Shown here one piece after another: positions 42,445 through 54,177 of a stretch of DNA of 60,000 nt. This DNA comes from Lineus longissimus (lineage: Eukaryota; Nemertea; Pilidiophora; Heteronemertea; Lineidae). Numbering within the stretch: position 1 is the stretch's first letter; every line of letters starts with the position of its first letter. The notes beneath the pieces are model-generated. The model saw only the letters and a list, made by a program, of their open reading frames with translations, was not told the origin of the DNA and searched no databases. The stretch is from NCBI RefSeq assembly GCF_910592395.1, contig NC_088325.1:6603501-6663500 (forward strand), in the 5' to 3' direction. The position numbers were made by a program, and so were the translations under genes.

Positions 42445-43609
42445 ATGACATCTCTTACATCACAATACCCCTTGCCTGACCTCTTCTGAAAAGGTGCTCG
42501 ACTTTCACTTGCAAGTTGCGGGAAATTTTCATGTAGAAACAATTTGTTTTCCTGGTATCAAATGACCAGAGGCAGTGCCGTTTTTACACTGGCAGATAAA
42601 CTAAACATAAAGGACTCCAATTGCGCCGTGGATAATTTATTTTCTGAGGCATTTCCCTCTCTCTCGACCCAAGGTCGGGCGCGACTGTAAAGGGATACGA
42701 ATTTTAACTCGACCTAAGGTCGAGCATGCCCCTAATATAAGGGTTAAATGTTGCATGTTCAAGAGTTTAGGTTTAATAGGCAGGCTTTATTTTTCAATAT
42801 TATAACAAAGAAAAATTCAGAGATGCCTATTCAATTTCAAGGCTTCGTTATTCAATCAACTTGTATAATACAGTAAAACAAGACCAAAACGTGAAGGACA
42901 AATCAGCTAAGATACAGCGTCTTCTTTCCCGATCCTGTCAATCTCATGGCTGACTGGTTAATTGGTTTCGTGTCACCAGTTCCACAGCATGCACAGCAAC
43001 ACCACGTTGCCAGTGGAGACCACCGGAATGACTCGTAGATTATAGACTGCATCATCCTGTAAACATGAGAAAAATAGCACTTTGTAAAAACACACCATCA
43101 AAATAAGATATTTATTATCAACATCCCCGATTATGTTACAAAAACAATGTGTAGTCTGTGCTGATACGCGAAATACGTGAGAGGATATACAACCCTGTAT
43201 GGCTTGCTGTTCATGTTGGTGATAAGGTAAAACATAAATTAAATGTACAAAAAATATCAAAACTTTTGTGAAAAACTAGTGAACTGGTGGGTGTGTGTGT
43301 GTGGGGGGGGGGGGGGGGGGTAAATAAAGTTAATAAATTTGAAAAAGTTCACCCTTATTTACTAACGTTCACCTTGGTAGCGTTTGGACACATGGCTTGC
43401 AATGCATACTTTACTTCCCTGCCTATATGTTGCAGTGTATTGCATTTGTTCGTGTACCGGTATCGGGTATGTAACTGTAATGTATGGTAAATAATGTAGG
43501 CCCAGTTCATGCAGCTCCTCACGGTTTTCCGTATCTTCTCTTCTTCCGTTAAGGTGAACTTCCTTCATCATATTGAAGATTAATGTAACTGGTAATGTGT
43601 GTGCGCAGC
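42445..43609. other. Intronic DNA with minisatellite remnant and poly-G tract
   Basis: The minisatellite of 31446-31792 resumes for about 25 bases. An 18-base G run lies at 43303-43320, after a GTGTGTGTGT stretch. A short inverted pair built on CTCGACC/AAGGTCGAG occurs near 42660-42725. No exon is recognised. Confidence 0.45.
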
Positions 43610-43815
43610 GGGTAAATGGCCCAGATGTTGGTGGCCACTTATGAGCCCAGAGCTCAAGATGTTACAGAGCTCTGGGTCAGTTATTGTTTAATGATGGATT
43701 TTCAGTCCAGTCTTGAATTGCTCAAGACTGGAGCTGGTCACGACCACCACGGGCAAACTGTTCCACAACCTTATAGACGAGGGGAAGAACGAGTTCTTAT
43801 AGGTCTCAGCATAGA
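43610..43815 (-). pseudogene. LINE 3'-end fragment (RT C-terminal tail)
   Basis: Read on the minus strand, 43800-43690 gives KNSFFPSSIRLWNSLP followed by SSSLEQFKTGL. This is the very C-terminal signature of CR1/L2/jockey-type LINE polyproteins (SFFPRtI..WN.LP....~S.e.FK). Stops appear soon after. No RT core is upstream, so it is a 5'-truncated dead copy. Confidence 0.65.
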
Positions 43816-45019
43816 CTGAGAATGGCAGTTTTATTGTTCGTTAAAAATACCTCTCAAATCCAGCAGACTACCTCGTCGCTATTATTTGTGTACTCTGACC
43901 AGTGTAACTATCAAAGGTGTACGATATTTTAACAAGAAACATGAGAAAATGCATGAGAAAACGTCAAATTCTTACTTGTGAAGCGGTCCGCCATGTTTGT
44001 TCATCTAGCGTTCGGGTTTGTTTTGATTTCGTCGATGATGTTTATAAATACAAAGAGGCTATTCTTATAACAAAGTTTTATCTGGATTTCAAAGTCATTC
44101 TCCTGTAGTTGTTATATCTATGTGTGCGCCTAATAGATAATTGTGAAGTATTACGATTATTTCATTCTGATGATTGGGAAGAATTTTTGCAACACCGTTT
44201 TGGGTATAAAATGTACTATGGTGTTCATGTGTGCTTTGATCTTCGACTTCTACTCAATGACTGAGCAAATTTAACGAGACAGAAAGCCAAACACGGTAAC
44301 TATTCCTATGTAAACAAGCTACGGGAGTCATTCTATACTATGACTTTTCAAATAACAGTTGTCATGGCCAATTGTACCTAGCAAATCAAGAGAAAATACA
44401 AAGAAAACTCACTCTGGTTTTTTGTCAAAACGTCTACCGTACGTAGATGAACTGAGCGCATGAATCTGGGATTCTCTACGTGTCTTTTATCGGCAATATT
44501 AATAAGATTTAGACAAAATAACCCCACAAAACGACATGTTGACATTGAGAATCAAAATATAGGGAAATACCACTTTCTAACTGCTCGTTATGAAAAATTT
44601 AGATTGGAACTATGTTTTGAAGTGAACGTACACACTCTATATACATTCGCAAAATGGCCATCACTTTATCAGCCTCGGCTGCAATGCCTTAGGGCAATGC
44701 CTTATGTGTAGCGCGTTCAGTACATTACAGGGACAGGTAGGATCGAGGCCGTTTTGCGACTTTTGACCAGACGACAATTTCCAGCTTAAAATCTGCCAAT
44801 TACTGCCAATTACGGGGCGTTTAGTCTTTCTGCTGTGAATATAATCCTATCGAAACAAGAGTTCAATATTGGTATCCTGGCACATTTTCTGGCCCAGCTA
44901 CAGCAAATTCGGATGAAAATGCAACTATTTTGCTGGAACTACTTTCGGCCAGCTCCAGTACAAACCATTAGCTCCGCTGGAAGCCAGCGTAGCTAAAAAT
45001 AAAACAAATATGGGAGATG
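43816..45019. other. Intronic DNA, nothing recognised
   Basis: AT-rich non-coding sequence with a few chance frames. From about 45020 it becomes similar to 55630-55841, the duplicated intron upstream of the V-like exons. Confidence 0.4.
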
Positions 45020-45223
45020 TCACAGCGTGGAAGGAAATTTCAATGAAACCAAAATCGCTAGAGCGCTGCGAAGTCACTCAAAACATCTGCTTCGTTTCAT
45101 CATTTTTTCGTTCGAATAATGATCTATTACCACTGAATTGTTCTTCCTCGTCAACACATTAATGCAATGTTACTTCATATTGCGTTTCGTTGACAAAAGA
45201 TCGTGTTGCTTTTCTAATTTCAG

Positions 45224-45547
45224 GTACTCTTGAGTTAACGGTAACCAATACCATCAGCAATTCACGTCCACGCCTCGGCGAAACAATAACGCTGAATTGT
45301 AACATTGTGAATGGAATCTCTAGTAGTGTTTTATGGTTCAAGGGCAGCGATTTCAACGCAAAGGAGATATATATGTCGCACAATTGTTTAGTTTTTGAAG
45401 AAGAGTATAAAACAAGACTAACAAACGTCAAGTGTGATACGAATGATTTTAATTTTCAATTAAGTAATGTTGAAATTTCGGACAGCGGGAATTGGAAGTG
45501 TATGGCAAACGGAGAGGAGGCCACTACTTTGAGATTGGATGTTTTAG
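45224..45547 (+). CDS. Gene 2: V-like Ig exon 1
   Basis: This 324-base phase 1-1 exon (acceptor TCTAATTTCAG, donor GTAAGT) codes a V-like Ig domain of 108 residues, probably the N-terminal domain after the signal peptide. Canonical positions are visible: TLNC (B strand), VLWFK (C strand) and DSGNWKC (F strand, Trp replacing the usual Tyr). Two extra cysteines, in SHNCLV and NVKCDT, are 16 residues apart and are conserved in the second copy at 55842, suggesting an additional disulfide. The paralogous exons agree at roughly 73% of residues. Flanking introns are duplicated as well (45020-45665 against 55630-56290). Exon 1 at 15864 fits its phase. Confidence 0.8.
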
Positions 45548-45680
45548 GTAAGTTTGAAAAATATATAAATCAATGCAGAATACATAATATTGTCCCAGGA
45601 ACAATGAACCGATGGAACGATAACGGGACGTACGTAACAAAAGACCACAACCAGACTGAGATTACATGTTGGGTAATATA

Positions 45681-47381
45681 CTAGCATTGTACCCGTGGCG
45701 CAGGCAGGTTCAAATGGGCTATACCTTCAATAGATTGAATTGCAATAAACATCTAATGCAATATCAAAGGAGCCATATCGAAGAGACAAATTAAACCAAC
45801 TATTTGTCCACAGACTCGGACCGAGCTGTGGTGTGCTGTATGCGTGCATATAAAAGTATATCAATTAGTCCGATAGAGATGATGAGGCAATGCCTCGTTC
45901 CTTAGTCAGCATTATGCGCCTTTTTATACGGAGAAAAGGGAGTATTCTAAAATACCTTGGTACCGTAAAGTCAACTTTTAAATGGAAAATGCATAAGCCT
46001 CGTTCTGAGAGTGGAGTGTTTTGGACACGCAACCAAGATGCTCTACCAAAGTTCCCTCGGGTTGCACTAAAATGTGGAACCATGCACACAGCTCACTTCA
46101 GAAGTTTGAGGCTCTCAAAACACTGCTTCAAACACAAATCAGCCAAGGAAGCATCAACCACCCTAAGTTTTTTAATGAGCACTACACATATTTGCTGAGA
46201 AAAACGCTCCAAATAGCCCATTTGCGCGGATTTTAGCGTCACTTGAGCGAGCCGATCCGGACTTCCTATACGGGCTGCCGTAACATAATGTAAACAACGG
46301 CGCTACCGGCGCTCCGGGCAGGCGATGGATGGAATTTGCCAAATTCGCACATATTCAAGTTATTTCGTGGCCTATCTTTTTAAGTTTGAGGTATTTTAGA
46401 ATAGAAATTGAACCCTCGGCTTCGGACCTTGGTTGAGTTACCAAGACACTCTCGGGTGGAGCTAAAATTTCGTCCAAACCCTCGCCTGTCGGCTCGGGTT
46501 TGGACTGTATTTTAGCTCCACCCTCGAGTGTCTTGGTAACTCAACCAAGGTCCTCCGCCTCGGGTTCAATTCCTTAACCCAGATAGGCCTTCACATGTCG
46601 GCCTCCAAATGGCTCGAACCAATTGCACTATCACTACTATAACTTTAAAATGTGTGATCCTCCTACATTAGCCAAGTCTCGGGCAAGGCACTTACTCGAC
46701 AGGCAAACTAGAAGTTCAGCACCGTGAGCAGCTCCTTGATAAGGCCATTTCAGGTTCAGCGCACCTCTTCAGATCAAGTATTGAGAGCTGTGGTGAGCAC
46801 ATAAACATACCATGGTAACCTTCATTATCACGGGTTAGCTCTGGCTAACACAGCACCCATAAACAATAGACCACCAATTTGACCCCAGCTCCTTACTGCG
46901 GGAAAACCCAAGTCCAGCGACCGAAAGTACCAAAAATACATTTTTGTTTACATTTGAACTGCACACATACGTTTGTTTACAATTTCTTTCCCCGCGAAAT
47001 CTCGAAGATCAGGTGACCTACAATCGTGGATTGAAAATAACATTAACCTTGGTTCAGCAGGTCAACACGTGTACAGGCTGTTCCAATCACCCCCCTACAG
47101 CCAGCCGTTCAACAGGCCGGTAGTGTTAGTCACCCCACAGGGAGTGCAGGTGATTCATTAATCCCCTGCATAACTAAACAGCAATGACTTGGCTTCCGTG
47201 AGTGGTAAGGAGAATTGACAGTGTCCGATTAAAAATACCTCATTACTGCTCCGCTGAAGTAATTTCCGAAAATAAACATGACGTTGCATCAGGATAACAT
47301 ATCACCTGCAAACGTGCAAAATTTCGAGACGAAACACGACCCCCAAATGGCACTTTAGCGAGCCGCCTTATAGTATTATGA
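45681..47381 (-). mobile_element. Helitron-like non-autonomous element, copy 3
   Basis: The CTAG end is at 45681-45684, preceded by A. The TC end is the complement of 47380-47381, with TCATAATACTATAAGGCGGC reading inward. It shares ends and interior with the copies at 12124 and 13629 but is longer (1701 bp), partly because of a palindromic insertion at 46406-46571. It inserted 133 bp after the V-like exon donor. Confidence 0.6.
46406..46571. mobile_element. Palindromic hairpin nested in Helitron copy 3
   Basis: The arms AATTGAACCCTCGGC...GTCCAAACCC and the inverted counterpart meet near 46485, with about 75-bp arms and a few mismatches. Non-coding. It resembles a snapback MITE. Confidence 0.6.
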
Positions 47382-47419
47382 TATAGATATCTATTTGTTT
47401 ATTAAAGTGTCACCTTTAA

Positions 47420-47990
47420 AAGAAAAGCCAGCCTCATTAGGCTTATAAGACACATAAAAATAACAAAATTACATAATTCAGGCGGCGCCCTTCCTAACAG
47501 ACATGCATCTGGTTACATATTTCGCAACATCTTTAACCAGACGATGGTCTGTTAACATAACATTTAACTTCTGTCCAATCATTCGAAAGTCCGTGTATTT
47601 AGCTGATGCTAAGGTATAAGGTTCTTTGCGGAGCTGATTATATGATGGGCACGAACAAAGAAAGTGTTCTTCATCTTCTATCTCATTACTTGCACATATA
47701 GTGCATAAACGTTGGTGGATTTGTATATGACGATATCGACCTATTTCGATATTTAGCGGGAAACTTCAATTTCTGAGTCTTGCAATAATAGAGCGCATTT
47801 CTCTATTTAGCGATACCTTAACATAGCTTTCAATTTCAAGCGTGTTTTTTAACGATTTGTAAGTTCTCAACTTGGGCATGGTGTTGATATCATTCAACCA
47901 TGCACTTGCATATTTACCAATCAATACATCGCGGTCGGTGTTAGCTAATGTTCTGGCTTGAAACCTGTCTAGGTTACTACTAAGTTCAAT
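47420..47990 (-). pseudogene. LINE RT C-terminal domain fragment
   Basis: The minus strand codes, from about 47960 to 47480, a continuous family-like peptide: WLNDINTMPKLRTYKSLKNT, then PLNIEIGRYRHIQIHQRLCT and CASNEIEDEEHFLCSCPSY. The last is the CxxC...EDExHFLxxCPxY zinc-binding tail of LINE reverse transcriptases of the CR1/L2/RTE-like type. A TGA at 47766-47768 interrupts it. The RT core and endonuclease are absent. Dead 5'-truncated copy, antisense to gene 2. Confidence 0.7.
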
Positions 47991-49515
47991 ATTGATACGT
48001 GTTGACGTTTCCGGCAGCCATTTTTTGGAAAATTTGTGAAATTTTGAGTTCGTTCATTCGTTTTCTTGCCGTTCCGCAGTCAACTCCGCTGATGTGATAA
48101 TCATCGATTCCGCTCCGGCCGCGCCGAGACGAAATCGGCAGTCTTCACAAAAAAATCCTGGTCTCACATCTCACTTAGGGCTAGAAAATAATCGCCAATC
48201 AGGGTAAAATTGTATTTTTTGGTTGAAGCGAGAAAACAAGATGGCGTGAACTCAAACACCTAGTCAACTCACCAGTGTTACACCTACCGGGACCTTACAC
48301 CTGGTGTCACCCTGGTGTTGCTCAAAGTGTTACACCGATGTCCAACCCAAGCTCGGTGTTGGAGGTTGGGGTAGGCCTCCTACACGAACACTACACGAAC
48401 ACCAACACCTAACACTTTCTCAACCCCAAGACTTGACCTGACCCAATGTATGTTTTAGTTCCAACCATTATCTTCCCGTTTGCGTGCAGGTGCTAACGAT
48501 CCGGGTTTTTAAAAAAAACATCATTCCATTTTGTAGTATCAGCAAATAAATGCCCTTAAAGGCCTCGGTTTACAATTTTCTGAATATTGCCTACTGCCTA
48601 TTTCCGTCCAAATATTTTGAAAAGGCGATCGTTTGGATCTGGAATGCACTGATAGCTAAAGTTTACAAAAACAATTTTTTGAATACATCTATCCATAAAA
48701 GAGAAGACTTGTGACAAAAATCTGAAAATAGCGCGTGCCGACCGCCAGTTGCAACTTTGTTATTGTAATTAGCGTCATTCCCGCCACTGCCTATAGCTGT
48801 TCGGATATTCTGTCGTCACTTGCATTAACTTGTTGTCAATTGCAAACCAGGTCAATGCCAATGGGCTTATCTCTGATTGACCGACCATGAAAGCCGAAAA
48901 CAGCATCGAAATATATTTTTGAAAAGACGAGGGAATTACATGCATGTAAATGGTGTGAAGTAAGCATTAGTTCGGAGGACCGCCGCTTGTCAAAAATGCT
49001 AGCGGCAGGTGAACTGTGAAACGTAAAGAGGGCTGACTTGTCCCGTACGCGGATTAGACTGTTGTGATTGAACGTTGCGTCAATCAGTGTCAATACCGTT
49101 GCATTGTCCTGAAGTCGCTGCGTCATCCGTGGATTCGGTGACGTCGGGTTGACCCGTGGCGTCGCTCTTCGTGGAGAGACGTTCCCTTCGATGACGCAAT
49201 TTGGCGTCAGATTTGGTGGGAAAACTGGGTTGCGCATGTGTCCCCCATAGGTGGCGACATATAGTGTGTTTGCGGGTTTGGCTCGCCGGGTGATGGTTGC
49301 CATGAAAACGGTTTCGAAAAGGTGTTTTCTCATCAGTAATCAGTGCGGAAAGACGGAGTATAGTGCAGGTACCAAAATGAACCCTGTGAAATCTTATGTG
49401 TGGTAAGACTGTGAGTATGTCCCGAAAGGGTCCATATTCACCAATGTATTGCCAAAGCAGTACACTGAAGGGTTGTGCTGGGTTTGCAAAATAAAGGAAT
49501 GAAACTACTGAGGTG
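47991..49515. other. Intronic DNA with unassigned minus-strand frames
   Basis: A stretch at about 48250-48420 is rich in ACACC/GGTGT words. Overlapping minus-strand open frames at 48836-49333 and 49080-49652 have no recognised domain. The second overlaps the end of the Penelope-like frame. They may be the 3' region of that element. Confidence 0.3.
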
Positions 49516-51378
49516 TCATTCAAAAGGTGCGACAAAGTTGGGTGTGAGGACTTGGATTCTGAGTGATATCCCGGCTGATGCGCCGTAGCATGGTAAAGAA
49601 AGGGACCACAGCAATGTGTAGTGGTGTGCGAGACTAGGTATCTCAGGTCCATTGGAGAAAATTAGATAGTGGAAACGCCAGGATGAATAGATCAAGGCTA
49701 CCAAGACGTATTGTCCTTTATGTTGAGACCGAGAGGCGACAAGGTGCGCAAGCGGTAGATCCAATATGACTCTCTCGCGAGTCTGATGGATTTGTCTGAT
49801 GGATTTGGAAAGTGGCGCCTCTGGTGGGACATGTAGAAATTCCAGTACTGTGATAGTAAGGTCCGGTAAGCCTGTGAGGGCATGGCGGTTGAAATGATGG
49901 CCTATGACATCTGAGTCGATTTTTTTGTTTATACTATAGAAGTGGCCCTGGAATCTTTCAAGAATGGAGCGTTTGGTTTCTCCCATTTACTGTTTGTGAC
50001 ACCTTGAACATTGTATGCAATAAATTAGATTATTGCTCTTACAACAAACGTTGGTCTTCGTTTTGTATGTTCTATCCGTAACATGACTGGATATGTGTCC
50101 CGATCTGTTGAGTTTAGGGCAGTAGCGGCATGTCCGAGGGGACAGGCAAGCGTGGTTACCGGAGCCGAATTGTCACTGGGTTGGCTGAGTTTTGCTCTGA
50201 CCAGCCTAGGTGGAGGAGGCCGCATTTAGGACACTAAACATTAACCAGTTTAAATTCGCGCATTTTTCCAACCTGCGGGATTATATAATTGGTATGTTTT
50301 CAGTGCAGCAAGACACGAAATCATGTGCTCTGGCGACATTCATGACATTGATCTGTTGATATCGTATTTATTTCTCACACAAACGGAATGAATTGGATTT
50401 AATACAACAATATGATGATGATGTGGATGACGATGATGAAGAGCCACGCCACCCTGACCTCGCTTGAGATGCGAAAGCAGTGTGCTGTAGTTGACCTAGA
50501 AGAACTTCTCGCAAAGACTAGCCAACCTCTGCAGCTTCCGGTCTTGTTTTGCCCCCTTGCCATGTTTTAATTCACCATTCACGACTTTAATCAATTTCTT
50601 TTTCATTTCACTCCCTTGAGATACAAAATTGGCCTCTCTAAACGACGGGATTGCTGCTAAATACGCTTTTTAAAAAAATCAACAGAATTTTTGACAGCCA
50701 TTTCGATAAATGTCATAAATTCGTGCACTGCAAAATGCTAAAGTACCGATTTCAAGAACCTCGCCCGCAGGTTGAGAAAATGCGCGAATTTCAAACTGCG
50801 TAATGTTGGTCCTGAGTAATGTTTAGGTATACCCAGGACGACATCTACCGATTTGGCTGCACGCGATTGTAAAAAGGGGCACAATGGCTAGCCTCGATTT
50901 AGCTGGAGGTAATATAAAGAGTCGTGTTGCGTTACTGGTTCTGACGTTGGGTTAACCTCACTTTCCATGTCTTGGCTGGTAAAATATTCACGGAGCGGAG
51001 ACGGCGAAAATAGTCCTCCATATCACCGCAAAGTTTAATTTTGTCCAGTTTTGTGGTAGGACAAAAACTTAAACCATGCGATAGAACACTAGATTCCAAA
51101 TCGGTCAGTTTATAGCTTGATGGGTTTACAACTTGATTGTCCTTCTTTGATGTATTCCCAAGGAACGATGGGGATATTCGTTTCAACTTCTTGTATTTGC
51201 GTGCAAGATCGGTTTCAATCCTCTGCTTGTAGTGTTGCTTGATAGCATTTTGAAATGGTAGGTGATAAAGCTTGGAAACAATGAAACCTAGGAACCAGTG
51301 ATGAACCTTGGAATAGTCAGTACTAAAACGTGGAATCACTGTGCAAGTACCGCGTGAAATCGGGTGCGTTCCTTCCAC
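49516..51378 (-). pseudogene. Penelope-like element, deleted and interrupted
   Basis: Minus-strand frames show the two ends of a Penelope-like polyprotein. Near 51000-51150 the N-terminal region reads VVNPSSYKLTDLESSVLSHG then LSFCPTTK, matching the conserved N-terminal block of this group. At 49986-49830 the C-terminal GIY-YIG endonuclease region reads MGETKRSILERFQGHFYSIN then GHHFNRHAL, with CSRCHK and a stop just before it. The reverse transcriptase that should lie between is missing: only about 700 bp separate the two parts, and most of that is another inverted-repeat element (50229-50827). Dead copy, antisense to gene 2. Confidence 0.65.
50229..50827. mobile_element. Inverted-repeat element nested in the Penelope-like fragment
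   Basis: The left arm includes AAATTCGCGCATTTTTCCAA and the right arm its inverted copy TTGAGAAAATGCGCGAATTT, with CTAAACATTA at the outer ends. The interior is non-coding with ATGATGATGATG-like repeats near 50410. Confidence 0.5.
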
Positions 51379-52859
51379 GATTTATACCCTTCCAACTGCC
51401 AATCTCGTCCAAGCTGACTTTATTGATAGCAATTTGCCAGTAGTTCCAGAAACCACCTTTTTGTGGAGGATGACGTCATCATGGAATGCATTAGAAATGC
51501 GTTGTTATCGTTAAAAAAAAAACTTATATTCATGACGGGCCGCAATTGCAAATATCTAATTATTTCTCTTCAATAAAAGCAAAAGTAAGTTTTTGTGATT
51601 GTTTTGTATTCCATATACTAGAATAAAACGTTTTTTATTAGAAGAAACATTTTGTATATATTATATTATGCTCTGATAAAGCTCGGTGGATAGGACAAAC
51701 ATGCACACGGGAATCACTAAAAGATGTGTCCGCTTTAGAACTGGTGACATCACGAAAACATCTCTACATTCCTTCGATTTGCACATGAAGATGTACGAAA
51801 TCGCTCACGGTGAAGGAATTTGTTCACATTGTTCATCTCCAAACCCGGCTAAAAATGTTTGGGAATAAACCTTCTTCTACGTTTCTTGTCATGTTTAAGA
51901 TGATGTACGGATAAGTGCCAGCCAGTACTGCATGATGTAGTCAATCTTCTCTGTATCACCCTGTATGATAACATCGCTCCGTAGTTCAAATAGGCCCCGT
52001 GTGGTGGCGTAGTAAGCGGAGAGCTGATTGTTCCATAGCATGAGTGTGTGGTTGGCGTGTCGTCACGTGCATGCCCATATTTGGGAGCTCAGTACTGTAC
52101 ACGCGAGGCGAGGTACGACTTGGTTGTTTTAAAAAATAGATTGTTGAATCGGATATGCCACTGATTTCTAAACTACCGTCAAATTCCGATCTGATCATCT
52201 AAAAATAAGCTCCAAATATTGATTCGTAACCACGTTAGGTTCCAATGGCATTACCTCATGTTTTTATGTATTTTTAAGACTGATTCCAAGGTTTATCACT
52301 GGTTCCAAGGTTTCACTGTTTCCAAGCTTTATCACCTACCTTTTGAAATGACTCTGTGTTGTTAGCTAAAGTCAATTTCAGAAGGGATTGTTCCTGATTC
52401 TGTTTCAGCGACTTCCTCTTGCTGTAGAGGACATGTATAAGACGTTTCCTAAATCTTTCAGAGGTCGGAAGCAAAGATCGTTTGAAAATCGTGTGTTGTG
52501 AGCAGTTATCTTGATCTTAAGTTTTTAGTTCACCTTTTTTTGGTTCACCTTGTTTTTTAGTTCACCTCTCATGCTTGTTGTTTTTAATATAATGCGTCAT
52601 TTCCTCTGTGCAGCCTACTGGTGTTTACTCTTTAATTACCTTATTTTCTACTCTCTAATTACCTCATTTCACACCTTTTTTGCCCTTGTCTACGTTTAAA
52701 CCTTATTAACCCTGATCCCTTTGTTTTTCTGTGGTTTTCAATCTAGTGTATAAACAATTTTTGTGTTTACTCTACAATTTGCATTGCATGTATTAACTTG
52801 GATATTTCACTTTTTGCTCATACTATATTAAGGTACAGTATGTGCCAAAAGCTAGTACC
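51379..52859. other. Intronic DNA, nothing firmly recognised
   Basis: A 60-codon frame at 51686-51868 (+) ends in CSHCSSPNPAKNVWE. It has a CxxC pair but no family I can name. The stretch 52510-52740 is AT-rich with repeated TTCACCT words. No exon is supported. Confidence 0.3.
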
Positions 52860-53684
52860 GGTGTAAAAGTAATCCAGGTCCAACCTAGCTGGAGTCCGCC
52901 GGACTCTAACTCCTAGGAATCAAAGTCCTACGGTCCTGGACGACTAGAAGCTGGAGTCCTAGGACTTAGATTACTAGCAACCAATGTACTAGGACCGTGA
53001 CTCTTTAGGAATGTAGGTCCAAAATCTAGTAATCAGCGTCCTAGGCGGACTTTCTTTCCAAGGAATCTAACTCCGCCAGACCTTCTTTCCTAGAAATCTA
53101 AGACTGCTCGGCGGATTGACCGCTTCCTCAAGATACTGCAACGAGCTGGATAGGCCTGGTCGTAGAAATGCAGGAATGAAGGCCAATACGAGTTTCCAAG
53201 TGCGTTTTATTGGTCTAGAAAGCAGGCTAGACTGATGAATATAGTTTAAATGTGATCGACCCATTCCTTAATTGATGAATCAGTCGAATGATTGTAGTCG
53301 ATTATGCAAGAGGTGACAAGGAAAAAAAGAAAGAGTAGACCGAGAAGGACTCAAAACCTAGGGTTCTTGCTTAGTAGGCAGGGACCATGACCACTAGACT
53401 ACGAGTGATTGGCTGGCCGACACCCCAAAACCTTAGATATTAGAACGCATGTTCTATTATATGCCATAGTACATTCTATTGTGTATGCAATTTAAATGGG
53501 TACGGACATTGGTTACGGGGGATATTAATTTCTGTCACTGATGTAAAAGAAATCTAAGTCCCCCAGTAATCAGATTCCTACCTACTATATAGGAATCGCT
53601 GACCAGGAACGGTAGGGCCCCATTCCTTAGGCACCAAGGTGCGTAGAACCTCGGTTCCGGGCGGACTTGTATTTCTTTTACACC
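52860..53684. mobile_element. Foldback-like element with CCTAGGA-word arms
   Basis: The left end GGTGTAAAAGTAAT and the right end, inverted GGTGTAAAAGAAAT, form terminal repeats. The arms (52870-53110 and 53550-53680) are made of variants of AGTCCTAGGA and TCCTAGGAATC. A CCGG on each side of TGTAAAAG/CTTTTACA could be a 4-bp duplication, but the boundary is ambiguous. The interior contains a tRNA-like sequence. No gene. Confidence 0.5.
53341..53408 (-). repeat. tRNA-like sequence inside the foldback-like element
   Basis: The minus strand has an exact A box TAGTCTAGTGG (complement of 53391-53401) and an imperfect B box GGTTTTGAGTCC (complement of 53348-53359). An anticodon-arm-like fold is possible but mispaired. 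Pseudo-tRNA or SINE remnant. Confidence 0.4.
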
Positions 53685-53754
53685 GGGTCCTCGGACCAAA
53701 TTATTCAGTCTATCATGAAAACAGTGTTACTTTCAATCTTTTCGTTATGGTATG

Positions 53755-54177
53755 TATTAGATTCGCATAAAGTGCATCCTCGCATTCAATGATTATGTCT
53801 TCCAATACCCAAGTTCCAGGTCTCTTGGTGATGTAAATTATGGATTTCATTTATAACCACAAAAACTGTTAGATCAGTCGAGTCGGTGCCAGGTTTATTT
53901 TAAGAGATGAAAAGTCGTCTGAACGATCAATGTGAGTCATCGTTTGATTTTGCGAAAATAAACTCATCCAAAAAAATAAGATCAGACTGAGTTCTTCTTG
54001 TAGGCCAACTTTTTTCGAAATGACCGGAGGCTGTCTTCTTATAGTGGCTGCGGTATAAAGGCCGGCCACTTTCTCCATTTATTGGGTTCTACATGTAAGA
54101 ACGATAAAGATATAGGCTTACACGTTTGTTACTATGCCGCCCAGTTGCTGACTTCTCTCTCCTTTTCCTGATTTCAG
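53755..54177. repeat. Duplicated intron upstream of the A-type exons, copy 1
   Basis: 53770-54170 matches 56579-56747 plus 58168-58390 closely. The second copy is split by the Harbinger element. It is part of the module duplication in gene 2. Confidence 0.75.

Noticed and set aside
48836-49652. Minus-strand frames of 165 and 190 codons as a gene
   Set aside because: They overlap one another in different frames, have no recognised domain and adjoin a dead Penelope-like element.
51686-51868. Zinc-finger-like peptide (CSHC)
   Set aside because: There is only one CxxC pair, no second ligand pair, and no recognisable flanking domain.
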